Shown here piece after piece: positions 8,215-17,386 of a stretch of 64,000 bases of DNA. The stretch lies in NCBI RefSeq assembly GCF_000255295.1, contig NC_017030.1, positions 8,344,328-8,408,327 on the forward strand, in the 5' to 3' direction. The notes beneath the pieces are model-generated. The model was not told the origin of the DNA and ran no database searches. It saw nothing but the letters and a program-made list of their open reading frames with translations. The DNA is from Corallococcus coralloides DSM 2259. Lineage in GTDB: Bacteria; Myxococcota; Myxococcia; Myxococcales; Myxococcaceae. Numbering within the stretch: the first letter of the stretch is position 1; every line of letters begins with the position of its first letter. The position numbers and the translations under genes are program-made.

Positions 8215-9627
8215 ATGGAATCCACGCCGTTGCGCGGACCCGGGGACGCCGCCCCGACACTTGATTGCCCCAGCGGCTTGCGCCAGCCTGTTAAGGCCTC
8301 CGTGAGCCCACCCCGCTACTTCGTTCCCCACGCCGCCAGCCCGGTCGAACCGGTGCCGTGCGATGCCTCGGAGGTCGTCCACGTGCTGGACGCCTTCCGG
8401 CTGGAGCCCGCGTACCTGGGCGAAGCCGAGTGGTTCGTCTGCACCGACGTCGTGGGCCAGCTTCAGCTCATCCCCGGCAGCGAACGCGCGCGGCTGCCCG
8501 CGTCCGTGCAGACGCAGCTCGCGCACCATGAAGTCGCCTCCGGCAAGCCACCGCGCCGCCTGGCCGCGACGGAGCTGTTCTTCTTCTCTCCGGAGGTGGT
8601 GGAGCACCCCTCCAACACGGACGGCTTCAACGACCCCGTCTACCTCTACGGCACGCTCACGGGCCCGTGGCCGGGCAACGCCGTCACGCGCGTGAACGGG
8701 CAGCTCACCGTCACCCGGGGCGACGTGCTCGCGGGCTTCGCGCACGGCGCGCAGGACGCCTTCCACTACGTGAAGGACGCGGAGAGCCGCGACGTGCCCC
8801 GCGCCTACCACGCGCTGTTGCCGGGTGATCGCGCGGATCAGCTGGCGCAGGGGCGCGGGCTCGTCCTCACCTACCCGGCGGTGCCCGCGGAGTTGCAGGC
8901 CCACCATGCGGCCAACGGCGCGCAGGTCGCGAGCGTGCTGCACACGGTGCTCACCCAGCTCCAGGAGGACGCGCGCGCGAACCAGGGTCCCCACGCCATC
9001 GCTTCGCTGGAGCTGCCCGTGCCGAGCCGCGCGATGGCCGTCGCGGACCTGGAGCTGCGCGGCTACGAGGTGAAGGGCGACCTCGCCACGCCGCGCCCCA
9101 CGAAGGGCGGGCTGGTGGGGAAGCTCGCCGGCTGGCTCCAGGATGAAACCGTGCGTGTGCCCCGGGAAGCACCGCCGCCCGAGTTCCTGGAGCTCGCGCG
9201 CCGCGTCCTGCCGTTGCTGCCGGGCTGGCCCACGGAGACGGAGCGCACGCTGCGCGCCCACGTGCTCGCGGGCACGCTGTCCCCGGGCACGCCGGTGATG
9301 CGTCCCACGGTGCCTCGCGCGCCCACGCCGCCCGCGTCCATCCCGCCGCGCCTGCCCACGCCGCCCGTTCGCTCCAGCGATTGGATGCAGGACTTCATCG
9401 GCGCGCACGGCAAGCCCGGCGGCGCGAAGCCGCGCCTCACGCAGCTGCAACCGAAGCCCGCGCCCCGGCCGCCTCCCGCGAAGCCTTCATCCCCGGCCAC
9501 ATGGCAGGCGGACTTCGCTCCGGCGCCAGCTCCGGCCGCGCCCGCCCGTCCGGCCACCAGGCAGCAGGAGAAGGCGCCCGCCCCGCCCGGCAAGAAGCCG
9601 GACTGGATGAGCGACTTCGACGACTGA
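8215..9627 (+). CDS. Unrecognised Pro-rich protein with repeated W-x-x-D-F motifs
   Basis: 470 residues from ATG 8215 (a GTG at 8203 is in frame). I do not recognise the family. Residues ~30-310 look like a soluble mixed alpha/beta domain with no membrane segments. From ~355 the protein is Pro/Ala-rich and disordered-looking, and carries three spaced copies of a short motif: SSDWMQDF, ATWQADF and a terminal KPDWMSDFDD. The gene leads a co-directional run with two VWA proteins and a metal ATPase, 64 bp upstream of the first VWA gene. The motif could be a binding peptide for a partner, perhaps a VWA domain, but that is inference. Confidence 0.6.
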   Translation: MESTPLRGPGDAAPTLDCPSGLRQPVKASVSPPRYFVPHAASPVEPVPCDASEVVHVLDAFRLEPAYLGEAEWFVCTDVVGQLQLIPGSERARLPASVQTQLAHHEVASGKPPRRLAATELFFFSPEVVEHPSNTDGFNDPVYLYGTLTGPWPGNAVTRVNGQLTVTRGDVLAGFAHGAQDAFHYVKDAESRDVPRAYHALLPGDRADQLAQGRGLVLTYPAVPAELQAHHAANGAQVASVLHTVLTQLQEDARANQGPHAIASLELPVPSRAMAVADLELRGYEVKGDLATPRPTKGGLVGKLAGWLQDETVRVPREAPPPEFLELARRVLPLLPGWPTETERTLRAHVLAGTLSPGTPVMRPTVPRAPTPPASIPPRLPTPPVRSSDWMQDFIGAHGKPGGAKPRLTQLQPKPAPRPPPAKPSSPATWQADFAPAPAPAAPARPATRQQEKAPAPPGKKPDWMSDFDD

Positions 9628-9691
9628 CCCCGCCCGTTTGCGGTGCTCGCACTCCGGGCGATAGCGTTTTCACCCTCCAGAAAGGCAGACC

Positions 9692-10624
9692 ATGGGACAC
9701 GAGAAGCCGATCGAGCCGTTTTCGGACCTGCACCGCGAAGGGGACCATGTGCGCGCGGTGCTGCTGCACGACCCCACGGTGGAGGGCCTGGACATGGCCA
9801 TCTACATGGACGCGTCCGGCAGCATGCGCGAGGAGTACACCTACAAGGCGCAGTCGCGCACCTTCCTGGAGTGGCTGCGCGGCGCGCCCATGAAGGAGGC
9901 CTCCAACGACGTGGAGCCGCAGGTCCGGTGGATGCTGGAGTATCTGGCCACCAAGGACCGCAACGGCCTCTTGCGCGTGGCCTACTGGGCCTGTGGCACC
10001 AACGGCCGCCAGGTGGAGCCCGTGGGTGAGCTCAAGGGCACCGACGTGAAGCAGTACAAGTTCCCCGGCGCGAAGCAGCTGGGCGGCTACACGTACCTGG
10101 AGCCCGCGCTGCGCGACTACGTGAAGTACCTGGAGGAGCAGGTGAAGGTGGGCGCCCGGCGCGGCTGCGCCATCATCGTCACCGACGGCCGCCTCCATGA
10201 CGCCGAAGCGGTGGAGAAGTTCTCCGCGGAGGTGGCGAAGAAGATCGCCTCCGGGCGCCTGCCGCGCATCAACTTCGTGCTGGTGGGCGTGGGCGACGAC
10301 ATCGACGAGGAGCAGCTGGAGCACATCGCCCACGCGGAGTTCCCGGGCGTGGGCCACCTCTGGTGCCATCGCATCGCGAAGGAGATCACCCAGGTCGCGG
10401 AGCTGGTCGCCGTGCTGGTGGACGAGACCATGACGGTCGCCGCTGGCGGCACCATCTACGACGACAAGGGCAAGGTGCTGAAGACGTACGAGGGCCGCCT
10501 GCCCGCGGTGCTGGAGTTCGACGTGCCGGAGGAGGCCAAGAGCTTCACGCTGGAGGTGAACGGCCAGCGCTACACCCAGCCGCTCCCCGACGAAGACCAC
10601 GACGAGGACGAGGACCACCACTGA
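9692..10624 (+). CDS. VWA-domain protein 1 with acidic/His tail
   Basis: 310 residues. A von Willebrand A domain spans ~15-245, with a MIDAS start MDASGSM (D40-x-S42-x-S44) and the later TDG (C-A-I-I-V-T-D-G) that usually completes the metal site. A compact beta-rich domain follows (TVAAGGT..YEGRLPAVLEFD). The tail is DEDHDEDEDHH. There is no signal peptide, so it is cytoplasmic. VWA proteins typically bind partners through a divalent metal. The stop overlaps the next start as TGATG, so it is translationally coupled to a close paralogue. The exact role is unknown. Confidence 0.8.
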   Translation: MGHEKPIEPFSDLHREGDHVRAVLLHDPTVEGLDMAIYMDASGSMREEYTYKAQSRTFLEWLRGAPMKEASNDVEPQVRWMLEYLATKDRNGLLRVAYWACGTNGRQVEPVGELKGTDVKQYKFPGAKQLGGYTYLEPALRDYVKYLEEQVKVGARRGCAIIVTDGRLHDAEAVEKFSAEVAKKIASGRLPRINFVLVGVGDDIDEEQLEHIAHAEFPGVGHLWCHRIAKEITQVAELVAVLVDETMTVAAGGTIYDDKGKVLKTYEGRLPAVLEFDVPEEAKSFTLEVNGQRYTQPLPDEDHDEDEDHH

Positions 10625-11604
10625 TGGCCGGCCACGAAGTCATCAACCGCCCCTTCTCCGACGTCCACCGGATGGGCAACAAGGTCGTCGCGACGCTGTT
10701 GCACGACCCCACCGTGGAGGGCCTGGACGTGGCCCTCTACATGGACGGCTCCGCGAGCATGGAGAATGCGTACGGGCCGCGCGGCATCCTGGCGAAGCTC
10801 GCCCCGGTGAAGAACCAGGTCGAGCCGCAGATGCAGTGGATGCTGGAGTACCTGGCCAACAAGGACCGGGACGGCAAGGTGCGCGTCACCTACTGGGCCT
10901 GCGGCGACGGCACCCAGCTGGAGATGGTGGGCGACCTCACGGGCCCGCAGGCCAAGGGCTACCGCTTCCCCGGGCCGAAGTCTTACGGCAAGGCCACGGT
11001 GATGCTGCCGGTGCTGCGCGACTTCGTGGCGCACATCAAGCAGCAGGTGGGCGAAGGCGCCAAGCGGGGCCTGGCGGTCATCATCACGGACTCGCAGATC
11101 AACGACGCCCATGACGTGACGGCCTACGCCACGCAGGTGGCCAAGGAGATCGCCTCCGGACGCCTGCCGCGCATCAACTTCGTCTTCATGGGCGTGGGCG
11201 AGCACGTGGACGAGGAGCAGATGGAGGAGATCTCCCATACGACCTATCCGGGCGTGGGACACCTCTGGTGCCACCGCCACGCGGACCGCATGGAGGAGAT
11301 GGCGGAGCTCGTGGCCGTGCTGGTGGACGAGACGATGACCGTCGCCGCTGGCGGCACCGTCTACGACGAGCAGGGCCAGGTCCTGAAGGTCTACGAGGGC
11401 CGCCTGCCCGCGGTGCTGGAGTTCGACATTCCCCCGACGTGCAAGCGCTTCACGCTGGAGGTCGCCGGCCAGCGCTTCGACCAGCCCGTCCCCGAGGAGC
11501 ACGAGGACGAGGACCACCACGACGAGGATGAGGACGAGAAGCCCCAGGCCGCGCCGCCTCCGGCCGCCGCGTCCTCGCACTCACGCCGCGGACACCGCCA
11601 CTAG
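10624..11604 (+). CDS. VWA-domain protein 2, tandem paralogue
   Basis: 326 residues, clearly a duplicate of the preceding gene. Shared stretches include LLHDPTVEGLD, the MIDAS MDGSASM (D41-x-S43-x-S45), KEIASGRLPRINFV, PGVGHLWCHR, AELVAVLVDETMTVAAGG and YEGRLPAVLEFD. The completing TDG of paralogue 1 is TDS here. The tail is longer and richer in His and acidic residues (EEHEDEDHHDEDEDE, then a HSRRGHRH end), suggesting metal binding. It overlaps the first VWA gene by 1 nt and lies 21 bp upstream of the metal ATPase, consistent with one operon. Confidence 0.8.
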   Translation: MAGHEVINRPFSDVHRMGNKVVATLLHDPTVEGLDVALYMDGSASMENAYGPRGILAKLAPVKNQVEPQMQWMLEYLANKDRDGKVRVTYWACGDGTQLEMVGDLTGPQAKGYRFPGPKSYGKATVMLPVLRDFVAHIKQQVGEGAKRGLAVIITDSQINDAHDVTAYATQVAKEIASGRLPRINFVFMGVGEHVDEEQMEEISHTTYPGVGHLWCHRHADRMEEMAELVAVLVDETMTVAAGGTVYDEQGQVLKVYEGRLPAVLEFDIPPTCKRFTLEVAGQRFDQPVPEEHEDEDHHDEDEDEKPQAAPPPAAASSHSRRGHRH

Positions 11605-11625
11605 GGCGACAGGAAGAGCCAAGCC

Positions 11626-14364
11626 ATGTCGGAGCAGAAGAAGAGCGGGTCGCGGTTCGGTTCGTTGAACATCAAGGGCCTCAAGGAGGCGCCGGCAGGC
11701 GGCAACGCCGTGCAGCGCCACGTCCACGGCCCGGGGTGCAACCACGAGCACAGTCATGACCCCGACGAGGTGGACGGCAAGACCCACGTGCACACTGCCG
11801 CCTGCGCCCATGGCCACGACCACGGGCACGCGCATGCGCACGGCGAGCCCCACGTTCACGGCGCTTCCTGCTCCCATGGCCACGATCACGGGCATGACCA
11901 CCACGGGCATGCCCACTCCCAGCGCGTCATCCGTCCGCCGGCCCACCGTCCGGCGGAAGGTGGCGGCTCGGCGCTCCAGTTGGACCTGGAGGGCACGCTG
12001 CCGGGAGAGACGGACGACCAGGGCCGCTTCGCGCGGCTGGAGGCGGCGCTGGAGTCGCAGCACGGCATCACCGACGTGCACCTGCGCCGCGACGCCGGCC
12101 ACGCGGAGGTGTGCATCCACTATCAGCCGTCGCTGGTGAGCGTGTCGAAGCTGGTCACGCTCGCGCAGAAGACGGGCGCGCAGGTGGCCGCGCGCTACCT
12201 GCATCACACCTGGTTCGTGCGCGGGATGGACTCCGCGGACGCGGCCCAGGTCATCGAGCACGCCGTCTCCAAGATGAAGGGCGTGCTCACCGCCAGCGTC
12301 GCGTACGCCAGCGAGCGACTGGTCATCGAATACGACAAGGAGGAGCTGAAGCTTCCGGACGTGGAGGCCCGGGTGAAGTCGCTCGGGTACGGGCTGGAAG
12401 TGCCCATGGCGGGCCACGCCTGTTCGCACCACGCGCACGGCGGCGGCCTGGCGCCGCTGTTGGAGCTGCCCCTGGTGGTCATCTCCGGCGTGCTGCTGGC
12501 CGCGGGCTTCGTGGTGGAGCACTTCGCGCTGGCGCCTCAGCTGGTGGCCACGGTGCTCTGGGCGCTGTCCATGGCGAGCGGCGGCTTCTTCGCCATCCGG
12601 GGCTCGGTGCAGTCCATCGCGCAGCTGCGCATCGACATCGAGACGATGATGGTCGTGGCGGCGCTGGGCGCGGCGGTGCTCGGCGCCTGGTTCGAGGGCG
12701 CGTTCCTGCTCTTCCTCTTCAGCGCGGGCCACGCGCTGGAGCACCGGGCCATGGAGAAGGCGCGCCGCTCCATCGAAGCGCTGGGCCAGCTGCGTCCGGA
12801 GGTGGCGCGCGTGCGCCGGGGCTCGGAGGTGGTGGAGGTGCCGGTGGCGGACGTGAAGCGCGGTGAGCGCATCGTCGTGCGCCCGGGCGACCGCGTCCCG
12901 CTGGACGGCGTCATCCTCGAAGGCAAGAGCTCCCTGGACCAGGCGGCCATCACCGGCGAGTCCATGCCGGTGGCGCGCAAGCCGGGTGACGAGGTGTTCT
13001 CCGGCACCATCAACTGCGAGGCGGCGCTGGAGGTGGAGGTGACGCGCCTGTCGTCGGAGTCCGTGCTGGCGCGCGTGGTGGACATGGTGGCGCAGGCGGA
13101 GGCGCAGAAGGGCAAGCGGCAGCGCTTCGCCCAGCGCCTGGAGCGCACGGTGGCGCCGCTCGTGATGGCGTCCGCGGTGGTGTTCCCGGTGGTGCTGGTG
13201 CTGACGGGCACGCCGATGAAGGAAGCGGTGCTGCGCGCGGTGGGGCTGCTGGTGGCCGCGTCGCCGTGCGCGCTCGCCATCTCCACGCCGTCCGCCGTGC
13301 TCTCCGCGGTGGCGTCCGCCGCGCGCGGGGGCGTGCTGATCAAAGGCGGCATCTACCTGGAGCTCTTGAGCGGCATCCGCGCCATCGCCTTCGACAAGAC
13401 GGGCACGCTCACCGTGGGCCGCCCCCGGCTGCTCAGCACGTGGGCCGCGCCGGGCGTGACGCGCGAGGAGCTCTTGGGCACCGCCGCGGGCGTGGAGGCC
13501 CTGTCCGCGCATCCGCTGGCCAAGGCAGTGGTGGACGGCGCCGCGGCGTCGCGCATCGCCGTGCCCGCGGGCCGCGACCTGGAGGCCATCCACGGCCAGG
13601 GCATCCGCGCGAAGGTGGGCGACGACGCGGTGGAGGTGGGCAGCACGGCCCTCTTCGCGGGCGAGGCGATTCCCGAGGAGGTCACCGCCGAGGTGGCGCG
13701 GCTGGAGGCGGCGGGCCAGACGACGATGGTGGTGCGCCGCGCGGGCCGCTACCTGGGCGTGCTGGGCGTGGCGGACACGCTGCGCGGCGGCGCCCGGCAG
13801 GTGGTGCAGGCGCTGAAGGAGGGCGGCATCGAGCGCACGGTGATGCTGTCCGGCGACAACGCGCTCGTGGCGCGCTCCATCGCGCAGCAGGTGGGCCTGG
13901 ATGAGGCGAAGGCGCCGCTGATGCCCGCGGACAAGGTGACGGCGGTGAAGGAGCTGGGCCGCACGCACCCGGTGGCCATGGTGGGCGACGGCGTCAACGA
14001 CGCGCCCGCGCTCGCCGCCGCCGCGGTGGGCGTGGCCATGGGTGGCGCCGGCAGCGACGCGGCGCTGGAGACGGCGGACGTGGTGCTGATGAGCGACGAC
14101 CTGGCGAAGCTGCCCTTCGCGCTGGAGCTGTCCAAGCGCGCCACGGCCGTGATGAAGCAGAACCTGGTCATCGCGCTGGGCGTGAGCGCGGTGCTCGTGG
14201 TGGCCGCCGTGCTGGGCCTCACGCGCATCAGCCAGGCCGTGGTGCTCCACGAGGGCAGCACGCTGCTCGTCGTCTTCAACGGCCTGCGCCTGCTCGCCTT
14301 CCGGCCGAAGACGCCCGCCTCACCGCCCCAGCCCGCCACGGGCCCGCAGCCCGCCGCCGGTTAG
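11626..14364 (+). CDS. P1B-4-type heavy-metal P-type ATPase with His-rich N terminus
   Basis: 912 residues. Residues ~25-105 are very His-rich (repeats such as HGHDHGHAHAHGE). Two ferredoxin-fold HMA-like domains follow at ~115-265, but the usual GMDCADCA motif is GMDSADAA at 200-207, so the Cys ligands are gone. Core ATPase motifs: TGES at ~443, membrane SPC at 546-548, DKTGTLT with phosphorylated D590, the HP dipeptide at ~629, and GDGVNDAPA. SPC together with HEGST in the last helices (~875) is the signature of the P1B-4 class (Co, Fe or Zn exporters). The choice among those metals is inference. The gene ends the VWA cluster. Confidence 0.9.
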   Translation: MSEQKKSGSRFGSLNIKGLKEAPAGGNAVQRHVHGPGCNHEHSHDPDEVDGKTHVHTAACAHGHDHGHAHAHGEPHVHGASCSHGHDHGHDHHGHAHSQRVIRPPAHRPAEGGGSALQLDLEGTLPGETDDQGRFARLEAALESQHGITDVHLRRDAGHAEVCIHYQPSLVSVSKLVTLAQKTGAQVAARYLHHTWFVRGMDSADAAQVIEHAVSKMKGVLTASVAYASERLVIEYDKEELKLPDVEARVKSLGYGLEVPMAGHACSHHAHGGGLAPLLELPLVVISGVLLAAGFVVEHFALAPQLVATVLWALSMASGGFFAIRGSVQSIAQLRIDIETMMVVAALGAAVLGAWFEGAFLLFLFSAGHALEHRAMEKARRSIEALGQLRPEVARVRRGSEVVEVPVADVKRGERIVVRPGDRVPLDGVILEGKSSLDQAAITGESMPVARKPGDEVFSGTINCEAALEVEVTRLSSESVLARVVDMVAQAEAQKGKRQRFAQRLERTVAPLVMASAVVFPVVLVLTGTPMKEAVLRAVGLLVAASPCALAISTPSAVLSAVASAARGGVLIKGGIYLELLSGIRAIAFDKTGTLTVGRPRLLSTWAAPGVTREELLGTAAGVEALSAHPLAKAVVDGAAASRIAVPAGRDLEAIHGQGIRAKVGDDAVEVGSTALFAGEAIPEEVTAEVARLEAAGQTTMVVRRAGRYLGVLGVADTLRGGARQVVQALKEGGIERTVMLSGDNALVARSIAQQVGLDEAKAPLMPADKVTAVKELGRTHPVAMVGDGVNDAPALAAAAVGVAMGGAGSDAALETADVVLMSDDLAKLPFALELSKRATAVMKQNLVIALGVSAVLVVAAVLGLTRISQAVVLHEGSTLLVVFNGLRLLAFRPKTPASPPQPATGPQPAAG

Positions 14365-14401
14365 CCAGCACGCGTCATGCTTGGCGTGGCAACTTCCCCC
14401 A

Positions 14402-14419
14402 CGCCCGGAGGAGCGGGCG
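14402..14419 (+). terminator. Hairpin after the metal-ATPase gene
   Basis: CGCCCG (14402-14407) pairs with CGGGCG (14414-14419) around a 6-nt loop, 38 bp after the ATPase stop. There is no clear T-run, so it is a weak candidate for the end of the VWA-ATPase operon. Confidence 0.35.
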
Positions 14420-14532
14420 CACGCGGGACGTGTTGTCTTGCAGGCTGCATGACTTGAAGTGGATGCATGCAGCGCGTCGTGAGCGGGGTGTCACAGGCGG
14501 CGCGTGTTGAACGTGGCATGGTGGGAATCGCC

Positions 14533-15945
<1,413 letters not shown>

Positions 15946-17297
15946 GGGGGTGAGAAAAATTTAACGCTTCTGATGCGTCCAGGGGATGCATAAGCGCTGC
16001 TGTGCGAGCATGAGTCGCCATGGCGGGGCGCAGACGGTCGCGAGTGCGCGTGCTCCGGCCGAAACGGACGCAGGTGCTGGCGGCGCGGACCTACGAGCAG
16101 TTGGTTGACCCAGGTCATCCGGTGCGCGCCGTCTGGGCGGCTGTCGAAGCGCTGGACATGTCGGACTTCGAGCGCGCCATCCGTTCGCGTCCACATCACG
16201 CGGGTCGTTCGGCGGTGGACCCTCGGCTGCTGCTGGCGCTGTGGGTGTATGGGCAGATGGAGGGCCTCTCCAGTGCTCACGCCATTGCGGCCAGGCTGCG
16301 TACGGACGTTGCGTATTGGTGGTTGTGCGGCGGCGTCAGCGTGTCGGCGCATACGCTGTCTTCCTTCATGACGCATTCAGGCCCTGCCTTCCGGGCGTTG
16401 CTGGGCAAGCTGCTGGATGACCTGTGCAGCCGCGGCGCCGTACACCGGCCACGGCGACTTGCGCAGGACGGCACGCGTGTGCGTGCCTCCGCAGGGGCTG
16501 CCTCTTTCCACCGCAAGGCCACCCTGCGGAAGCGGGCAGCGGAGGCGGCTGCCGCCGGCCCGTGCCGGCAGGGCGCGAGCACCAAGGCACGTGCAGCACG
16601 GGAACGCGCTCGGGCCGATTTACAGGCCCGGGCGGCACTCGCGCTCGCTGCATTGCCGGCAGCAGCACGGCGTAAGAAACGTGCGAAGGGGGTCGCTCAT
16701 GGCGAACCCCGAGCCTCTCTCACCGACCCACAGGCCCAGGTGATGCGCATGCCAGACGGCGGCTTCCGTCCCGCCTACAACGCGCAGGCGGTCTCGGACG
16801 TCGAGAGCAGGTTGGCATTGGCCGGTCGTGTCACCGATGAAGGGGCGGACTCAGCACAGCTGCTCCCGATGGTGCACTGGGTCGCCCGCGTCCTGGGACT
16901 CAAGCCCGAAGCCTGGTTGGTGGACGGGGCCTATCGGAATCTCAAGGTCTTCTCCGCGCTCGAGTCACAGGGCATTCGTGTCTTTTCTCCCTTACCGGCG
17001 CGCAAGAACCTGCTTCCACAGGAGGAGCGGAGCGGGGGCCGACGAGGCGACCCTATCAATGCGTGGCGTGCGCGGATGCAGACACCCGCAGGCAAGCGCA
17101 CCTACGCCCAGCGCGCACCGACGGCGGAGTTGCTCAACGCGCAGGTCAAGGAGCGACAAGGACTGCGCAGGCTTCACGTACGAGGTCGCAAGCGAGCCGA
17201 AGCTGCGTGGTTGCTCTCACTCGTCGCCCACAACCTCCTGCTCGCCATCGCGCAAGGCTGGCTCGACGAGTCTGAAGGCCCATTTTTTCTCACGCCC
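15946..17297 (+). mobile_element. Insertion sequence, IS1182-type, apparently intact
   Basis: About 1.35 kb holding one transposase. The terminal inverted repeats are imperfect, ~16 bp: the left end reads GGGGGTGAGAAAAATT (15946-15961) and the right end, reverse-complemented, GGGCGTGAGAAAAAAT (17282-17297). TGA lies immediately outside both ends (15943-15945 and 17298-17300), a possible 3-bp target duplication, though it is short enough to be chance. The left copy is the stop codon of sdaA and the right copy is the stop codon of the transposase. Base composition is close to the surrounding genes. Confidence 0.8.
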
Positions 17298-17300
17298 TGA
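16020..17300 (+). CDS. IS1182 family transposase
   Basis: 426 residues, uninterrupted. The N-terminal half has the DUF772-like pattern DPRLLLALWVYGQMEGL and YWWLCGGVSVSAHTLS. Candidate DDE catalytic residues lie in AQDGTRVRASAGAASF (first Asp), WLVDGAYRNL (second Asp) and the ELLNAQVKERQGLRR region (Glu), with the usual C-terminal VRGRKRAEA and LVAHNLLLAI. The coding frame runs through the right inverted repeat and uses a TGA just outside the element. It looks potentially active. Confidence 0.9.
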   Translation: MAGRRRSRVRVLRPKRTQVLAARTYEQLVDPGHPVRAVWAAVEALDMSDFERAIRSRPHHAGRSAVDPRLLLALWVYGQMEGLSSAHAIAARLRTDVAYWWLCGGVSVSAHTLSSFMTHSGPAFRALLGKLLDDLCSRGAVHRPRRLAQDGTRVRASAGAASFHRKATLRKRAAEAAAAGPCRQGASTKARAARERARADLQARAALALAALPAAARRKKRAKGVAHGEPRASLTDPQAQVMRMPDGGFRPAYNAQAVSDVESRLALAGRVTDEGADSAQLLPMVHWVARVLGLKPEAWLVDGAYRNLKVFSALESQGIRVFSPLPARKNLLPQEERSGGRRGDPINAWRARMQTPAGKRTYAQRAPTAELLNAQVKERQGLRRLHVRGRKRAEAAWLLSLVAHNLLLAIAQGWLDESEGPFFLTP

Positions 17301-17334
17301 GCCCTCCGGCGAAGTGAAGCGCTACCGCCCGCGA

Positions 17335-17372
17335 GTGTCGCGCATGGCGGACGCAGGCAGCAGCCGCGACAC
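17335..17372. terminator. Hairpin downstream of the kinase gene
   Basis: GTGTCGCG (17335-17342) pairs with CGCGACAC (17365-17372), an 8-bp stem with a 22-nt loop, just past the stop of the kinase on the minus strand. It may end the kinase transcript and any read-through from the IS side. Confidence 0.4.
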
Positions 17373-17386
17373 CCGCGCGGCCAGGC

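Noticed and set aside
11581-14250. 889-codon antisense ORF opposite the metal ATPase
   Set aside because: Shadow frame rich in His/Arg/Ala with no domain; the sense gene is unmistakable.
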